This document shows, in pieces, positions 7,211-10,055 of a stretch of DNA of 10,055 nucleotides. Location: NCBI GenBank assembly GCA_035298385.1, contig DATGYC010000368.1, forward strand, positions 1 through 10,055, in the 5' to 3' direction. The position numbers and the translations under genes are program-made. The first letter of the stretch is position 1; every line of letters begins with the position of its first letter. This DNA comes from DATGYC01 sp035298385. Its GTDB lineage: Bacteria; Bacillota; Sulfobacillia; Symbiobacteriales; Symbiobacteriaceae. The notes under the pieces were generated by a model. It worked only from the letters and a program-made list of their open reading frames with translations. It was not told where the DNA came from and did not search any database.

Positions 7211-7444
7211 ATGATCAAGTACGGTCCACGTGAGCTTCAGTCCACGCCGCCCTACGGGGTTCGTGATCTGGGGTATGGGGGCCTGGGCACGCTCGACGCC
7301 AACGACCCCGCGCAGAGTATGGGTCTGCTACCTGGTCAGACGCTTACGAAGCGGATCTTCCCGGATCCGCAGGAGCGTGAGAAGGATCCAATGGTCCAGG
7401 TCGCCATGTGGCTGATCGGGGGCGCGAACCAGAAGGAGATCTAG
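7211..7444 (+). CDS. Small hypothetical protein, 77 residues
   Basis: I do not recognise this protein. From the ATG at 7211 it is a soluble, polar 77-residue chain with no signal peptide or transmembrane segment. It has a Tyr/Gly/Pro-rich first half (YGPRELQSTPPYGVRDLGYG), a central LLPGQTLTKRIFPDPQ, a charged DPQEREKDP stretch, and a C-terminal amphipathic piece with VQVAMWLIGG. Coding is supported by a strong ribosome-binding site, CAGGAG ending at 7204, 6 nt before ATG, and by an 18-bp terminator just after the stop. A second in-frame ATG at 7187, behind GGGGGTGAG at 7172-7180, would add eight residues (MARLQENG) and is nearly as good. It stands alone as a monocistronic unit, divergent from the amine oxidase. 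Small size and high Gly/Tyr content would fit a spore or surface-associated protein, but that is speculation. Confidence 0.7.
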   Translation: MIKYGPRELQSTPPYGVRDLGYGGLGTLDANDPAQSMGLLPGQTLTKRIFPDPQEREKDPMVQVAMWLIGGANQKEI

Positions 7445-7446
7445 AG

Positions 7447-7490
7447 TGGAGAGGGCGCCTGACCAAACGGTCAGGCGCCCTCTCCAGTTT
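7447..7490 (+). terminator. 18-bp perfect-stem terminator after the small protein gene
   Basis: Arms 7447-7464 and 7469-7486 are complementary over 18 bp around the loop AAAC, followed by GTTTCC. The stem begins 3 nt after the stop of the 77-residue protein gene. Both arms contain GGCGCC. It is the longest perfect stem in the window. Confidence 0.85.
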
Positions 7491-7497
7491 CCGGCGG

Positions 7498-7526
7498 TTG
7501 TCTTTTTATACTGTACAGAGGATAAT
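7498..7526 (+). promoter_or_regulatory. Sigma-A-like promoter pointing rightward with no gene behind it
   Basis: TTGTCT (7498-7503, 4 of 6 to TTGACA) and GATAAT (7521-7526, 5 of 6 to TATAAT) are separated by exactly 17 nt of A/T-rich DNA, and the spacer holds the 8-bp palindrome CTGTACAG (7511-7518). The region is much richer in A/T than its surroundings. The only downstream gene lies on the opposite strand, so any transcript would be non-coding or antisense to the thioesterase. Confidence 0.5.
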
Positions 7527-7530
7527 AGAC

Positions 7531-7613
7531 GGGGAAATAGTTAGCCTTTAGGAACGTCCCGCTAAGACCCCCAGGCCGATCCGGTTGGGTGACGAACCTC
7601 TACCGGGTAGAGG
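7531..7613 (+). other. Possible structured non-coding transcript downstream of the orphan promoter
   Basis: The first bases downstream of the orphan promoter can fold into nested helices: GGGG 7531-7534 with CCCC 7568-7571, TTAGC 7541-7545 with GCTAA 7561-7565, and GGA/TCC around 7551-7559. A separate 7-bp hairpin CCTCTAC/GTAGAGG lies at 7597-7613 and includes the thioesterase stop. No open reading frame with a ribosome-binding site was found. It does not match any riboswitch or RNA family I can recall. On the minus strand the last hairpin could serve as a weak terminator for the thioesterase. Confidence 0.25.
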
Positions 7614-8010
7614 GGACGGCTGGTCCTTGTAGCAGGCGCTCACGCCATGCGGTACCGACCGGGATGGGGCGCCCGTTTTCATAGTCGAAGTGGACCAGGA
7701 TCGCTTCGCTCTCTACCACCAGGCGCCCTTCGGTCGCCTCCTTGATGGTGGCGACCATGACGAAGGAACTGTTTCGGACCTCCCGAATCGAAGTCTCGAT
7801 GAGGAGTCGGTCGCTGAGGTGGGCTTGGCTGCGGTAGCGGATGGTATGTTCGGCCAGGATCACTTGGAAGTTTTCGCCTGCCTCCTGACTCAGGGCGCCC
7901 AAGAACGCAAGTCGGGCGTTCTCCAGGTAGGTGGCGTAGACGGCGTTGTTGACGTGAGCATAGGCGTCTAGGTCTCGCCAGACGACCGCCTGCTCGTAAA
8001 TATGGCTCAC
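7600..8010 (-). CDS. Acyl-CoA thioesterase, hotdog-fold 4HBT family (YbgC/FadM-like)
   Basis: A 136-residue single hotdog-domain protein, the normal size for this family, which hydrolyses acyl-CoA or related thioesters as a homo-oligomer in the cytoplasm. The signature is near the N-terminus: VVWRDLDAYAHVNNAVYATY, where the second Asp of RDLDAYAHVNN is the expected catalytic residue and HVNNA.Y..Y is typical of the 4-hydroxybenzoyl-CoA thioesterase group. It continues with YLENAR, then the strand ILAEHTIRYRSQAHLSDRL and the terminal strands SSFVMVATI and RLVVESEAILVHFD. The GTG start at 8010 was chosen because AGGAGG lies 10 nt upstream and the family alignment begins here; the open frame runs upstream to 8220 but that part has no hotdog character and overlaps the divergent gene. 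Substrate chain length is unknown. Confidence 0.87.
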   Translation of the reverse strand: MSHIYEQAVVWRDLDAYAHVNNAVYATYLENARLAFLGALSQEAGENFQVILAEHTIRYRSQAHLSDRLLIETSIREVRNSSFVMVATIKEATEGRLVVESEAILVHFDYENGRPIPVGTAWRERLLQGPAVPSTR

Positions 8011-8121
8011 TGAGGGGTTTCCTCCTCTACCTGATCTATCTAGTAAGAGTTCACCGGGCAGAACGGCCATCCTGCCGTTCACTGAGATTCTTAGCATTTG
8101 CAACGAAGGGGGATTTCGCTC
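8011..8121. promoter_or_regulatory. Divergent spacer with a 7-bp inverted repeat
   Basis: Between the thioesterase and the MltG-like gene lies an inverted repeat, GAACGGC (8061-8067) and GCCGTTC (8074-8080), with a 6-nt centre, which could be an operator or a small hairpin. The ribosome-binding sites of both genes lie at its ends: AGGAGG on the minus strand near 8021-8026 and AAGGGGG on the plus strand at 8106-8112. No convincing promoter boxes were found. Confidence 0.35.
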
Positions 8122-8760
8122 ATGGTCTGGATCTTTCTGGGGCTCGGTATCGCCCTGTTGGTTGTAGGTGTGCTCTTGGCAGTGATGCCCACGCTTCGGG
8201 CCGACCGTGCACATGCCCATCCGGAGGGCGATGAGGAGGCGTGGGCGGTCCTCAGCCAGCCGGTTGTTGCGAATGAGTTGATTCGACTGCCCAAGGACGA
8301 GCCGGTCTGGGGACGCGTCCTGGGGAGCAAGTTCCTCCAGGGTTCGATCGTTGGCGCTGGCTCGAGCTTGGTTCTGGCCGGTGTGGTCCTCTCCTACGCC
8401 CTGGTCGTGCCGGGTGGACTCTCCACCGCGGAGGCAGCCAACCCGACGCCAAAGGCGGCGGAGCAGGCGCCTGCAGCACCGGTGACGACCGCGCCGACCC
8501 AGCCCAAGACCGAGACCCCGGCTGCTGGCACGACGACCACGCCCAAGCCGGGCGGTGCGGTCGCCTTCGTGATCTCCTCCGGCCAGCTCTCGCAGGAGAT
8601 CGCCTACAATCTTAAGGCGCAGGGCTTCATCGACAATCAGGGGAATTTCCTCGCCCGCTTGACGGAGCGCGGACTGGAGACCGCCATTCAGATTGGTGAG
8701 TTCCAGATTCCGCAGGGCGCCCCGCTGGACAAGGTGATCGACCTCATCACGCGCCAGTAG
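8122..8760 (+). CDS. Membrane protein with C-terminal MltG/YceG-like (LysM-type) domain, no catalytic domain
   Basis: A 212-residue protein. A strongly hydrophobic N-terminal helix (residues 2-22) and a second one (about 75-97) predict two membrane spans with a charged loop between. A Pro/Thr/Ala-rich linker at about 103-146 is followed by a small folded domain (147-211) with FVISSGQLSQEIAYNLKAQG, FLARL, IQIGEFQIPQGA and LDKVIDLI. This pattern matches the LysM-like N-terminal portion of MltG/YceG proteins (starting with a substrate-handling helix and ending with a Gly-rich turn), but the catalytic transglycosylase part is absent. Short relatives of this kind occur in spore-forming Firmicutes, from family knowledge. 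A role at the cell wall or spore envelope is plausible but unproven. The ATG at 8122 has AAGGGGG 9 nt upstream; a TTG at 8098 would place that site inside the gene. A wall-peptidase-like gene follows 86 nt later. Confidence 0.75.
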   Translation: MVWIFLGLGIALLVVGVLLAVMPTLRADRAHAHPEGDEEAWAVLSQPVVANELIRLPKDEPVWGRVLGSKFLQGSIVGAGSSLVLAGVVLSYALVVPGGLSTAEAANPTPKAAEQAPAAPVTTAPTQPKTETPAAGTTTTPKPGGAVAFVISSGQLSQEIAYNLKAQGFIDNQGNFLARLTERGLETAIQIGEFQIPQGAPLDKVIDLITRQ

Positions 8761-8793
8761 CGCCGATCTTAGCTATAGGCGAGCATGAGTTAC

Positions 8794-8848
8794 AGGGCCT
8801 CCTCCCGAAGTCGGTTGCATCCAACCGATTGAAGGGGGAGGCTCTTTT
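8794..8848 (+). promoter_or_regulatory. Terminator-like hairpin that buries the RBS and TTG start of the next gene
   Basis: The outer stem pairs 8794-8805 with 8834-8845 (12 bp including G-U pairs) and contains the GGGGGAGG ribosome-binding site. An inner 7-bp stem, TCGGTTG 8811-8817 with CAACCGA 8822-8828, closes on the loop CATC. The right arm runs straight into TCTTTTG, where TTTT ends inside the TTG start codon at 8847. The element could end transcription from the MltG-like gene, block translation of the peptidase, or switch between states. Confidence 0.6.
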
Positions 8849-9890
8849 GTCCAATCCGCTGAAGTTGGCGGCCCTCCGTTGGGCGCATGCCTCGGTCCAT
8901 GGGCAACGCATCCAGATCCCCTGGGACGAGAACGCCCCGCAGTATGGACCCTACCACTGGGGCTACGCCAAGGGGACGCGGGCGGGACTGCTCGCCTTTG
9001 TCGAGGCGAACTGCCCGGCTCAGGACAAGTGGGGGATCGAAGCCTGGATGAAGGGCCAAAACTCGTCGCAGATGCACGTGGGGATCGACTGCTCGGGCTT
9101 TGTCTACCGGACGCTAGATGAGGCGGCCCGCCTCTCGGGCGCCAGCCCCCTGATCGACACGTTGGGGACAGCCTGCGAGTTCACCCCGCTTGACCTGCTC
9201 ACCCCGCTTGACCTCGTCGTCAACCGCGCACGGGACTTGCGGGCGGGGGACACCTTCCGGTTCAACCGGGGGCGCCACTCGGGCGTTGTGCTCGAGATTG
9301 TGACTGATGAGGCCGGGACGGTCAAGGAGATCTGGTACGCTCACTCGTCATTCACCCGTGGACCGCATCTGGGCTGGATCGAGGTGCGAGACCCGAGCGC
9401 CCCGATCAACGCCCGTTCGCAGCAGTGGCACGACCAGATGTGGGACTCCCTGACGGACAACGGCCTGCGGGACTACTATTTTACGTCGGCGCACCAGTCC
9501 CCGTTCTACCAGGGCGCCCGGCGCACCGTCTCCAAGGAGACGGGTATCGAGATTCGGGTCGGGAACACTCCGATCTCCTTCCCGGCGGCACCCTATGTGC
9601 TGGGCGGTGTCACCCTGGCCCATATTCGCCCCTTGTCCGAGGCGATGGGGGCGGAGGTGACCTGGGAGAACGCCTCGCAGACCGTCACACTGCGCAAGGG
9701 AAGCCGGGCCGCCCGGTGCCAGGTGGGGGTGGAGGTTGCCCAATCGAATGGGGCGAACGTCGTTCTGGATGAGGCGCCCGTGATCGTGAGTGACCGGGTC
9801 TTTGTTCCGGTCCGCTTCGTGGCGGAGGCACTTGGCTACGAGGTTGTCTGGCGGGGCGAGTTCAAGCGGGTAGAGATCTGGCCGCGGTAG
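8847..9890 (+). CDS. NlpC/P60-like cysteine peptidase with C-terminal copper-amine-oxidase-N-like domain
   Basis: A 347-residue two-domain protein. Residues about 1-215 are NlpC/P60-like: the nucleophile is Cys82 in GIDCSGFVYR, and the second catalytic residue is probably His144 in RGRHSGVVLEI, after LRAGDTFRF; His166 in WYAHSS may be the third. Such enzymes cleave peptidoglycan stem peptides or related amides. Residues about 236-347 resemble the copper amine oxidase N-terminal-like domain (PF07833), common in Firmicute wall proteins: IRPLSEAMGAEVTWE and FVPVRFVAEALGYEVVW are its typical half-repeats. No signal peptide is visible and the upstream frame offers none, which is unusual for both domains. 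Start: TTG at 8847, 5 nt after GGGGGAGG (8834-8841); a TTG at 8829 would put that site inside the gene. An 18-bp direct repeat at 9181-9216 encodes TPLDLL/TPLDLV. The gene is closed by a strong terminator. Confidence 0.82.
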   Translation: MSNPLKLAALRWAHASVHGQRIQIPWDENAPQYGPYHWGYAKGTRAGLLAFVEANCPAQDKWGIEAWMKGQNSSQMHVGIDCSGFVYRTLDEAARLSGASPLIDTLGTACEFTPLDLLTPLDLVVNRARDLRAGDTFRFNRGRHSGVVLEIVTDEAGTVKEIWYAHSSFTRGPHLGWIEVRDPSAPINARSQQWHDQMWDSLTDNGLRDYYFTSAHQSPFYQGARRTVSKETGIEIRVGNTPISFPAAPYVLGGVTLAHIRPLSEAMGAEVTWENASQTVTLRKGSRAARCQVGVEVAQSNGANVVLDEAPVIVSDRVFVPVRFVAEALGYEVVWRGEFKRVEIWPR

Positions 9891-9895
9891 CAATA

Positions 9896-9927
9896 AAGAG
9901 GAGCGGGCCGTCTGGCCCGCTCCTCTT
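9896..9927. terminator. Bidirectional 14-bp hairpin terminator
   Basis: Arms 9896-9909 and 9914-9927 are perfectly complementary over 14 bp around the loop GTCT. The stem starts with A's and ends with TCCTCTT, so it reads as a terminator on both strands. It lies 6 nt after the peptidase stop and 12 nt from the stop of the convergent minus-strand gene. Confidence 0.85.
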
Positions 9928-9938
9928 CCTGCGCGCTC

Positions 9939-10055
9939 CTACTTGGAGGTGCCCATGCCGCCAGCGCCCTTGGACGCCGCGTTCTTCATCGCCTGGGCGT
10001 TGCGCTGCTTCGCCTCGGCGACACCGGAGGAGGCGGCGCCCGCCGCACCGGCACC
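9939..10055 (-). CDS. 3' end of a small Ala/Gly/Lys-rich protein gene (possible spore protein), truncated by the window edge
   Basis: The last 38 codons of a minus-strand frame are visible, ending in TAG (9941-9939) beside the bidirectional terminator. The visible tail is Ala/Gly-rich, with a central VAEAKQRNAQAMKNAASKGA and the ending GGMGTSK. The Lys-Gln-Asn-Ala pattern loosely recalls gamma-type small acid-soluble spore proteins, but a ribosomal-associated or unrelated low-complexity tail is equally possible. The start, full length and any domain lie outside the window. The coding call rests on the frame running open to the edge, amino acid bias and the well-placed terminator. Confidence 0.55.
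   Translation of the reverse strand, partial: GAGAAGAASSGVAEAKQRNAQAMKNAASKGAGGMGTSK

Noticed and set aside
7531..7613. A known riboswitch (c-di-GMP, preQ1, ZTP, THF, fluoride or SAM type) behind the orphan promoter
   Set aside because: None of the conserved core sequences I know for these classes is present, and no plus-strand gene follows.
8011..8220. Upstream extension of the thioesterase frame to 8220
   Set aside because: The added 70 residues have no hotdog character, overlap the divergent MltG-like gene, and bypass the AGGAGG site in front of the GTG at 8010.

Overview
The window is GC-rich (roughly 65% by eye) bacterial chromosomal DNA with eight complete protein genes and a ninth cut by the right edge. 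It suggests a high-GC Firmicute of the Symbiobacterium type. The reasons are strong Shine-Dalgarno sites with ATG, GTG and TTG starts, a P60-type peptidase joined to a copper-amine-oxidase N-terminal-like domain, an MltG/YceG-like non-catalytic protein, and a possible spore-type small protein at the end. This placement is an inference; no rRNA or other marker is present. No tRNA, rRNA, CRISPR array, insertion sequence or phage gene was seen.

Left part (1-2564, + strand): a two-gene unit of a PLP-dependent methionine gamma-lyase followed by an ACT-domain, sigma-54-dependent activator of the TyrR/PhhR type, closed by a perfect 14-bp terminator hairpin. The likely logic is that the regulator senses an amino acid through its ACT domain and controls the lyase or related catabolic genes with RpoN.

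Middle part (2569-7062): on the minus strand, an unusual soluble chemoreceptor whose C-terminal half is an ABC-type family 1 solute-binding domain, with neither signal peptide nor membrane segment. Across a 134-bp AT-rich divergent spacer lies a + strand flavodoxin-fold quinone reductase. It converges, across a second strong hairpin, on a minus-strand Tat-exported flavin amine oxidase.

Right part (7187-10055): an unrecognised small + strand protein with a very strong 18-bp terminator stem. Next come a convergent spacer carrying a good sigma-A-like promoter with no gene behind it, a minus-strand hotdog thioesterase, a + strand two-TM protein with an MltG-like LysM-type domain, and a + strand NlpC/P60-like peptidase whose ribosome-binding site and TTG start are buried in a terminator-like hairpin. 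A 14-bp bidirectional terminator separates this from the 3' end of a small Ala/Gly-rich protein gene on the minus strand.

The best candidates for something undescribed are the cytoplasmic chemoreceptor/solute-binding fusion, the hairpin overlapping the start of the peptidase gene, and the orphan promoter with a foldable transcript at 7498-7613.
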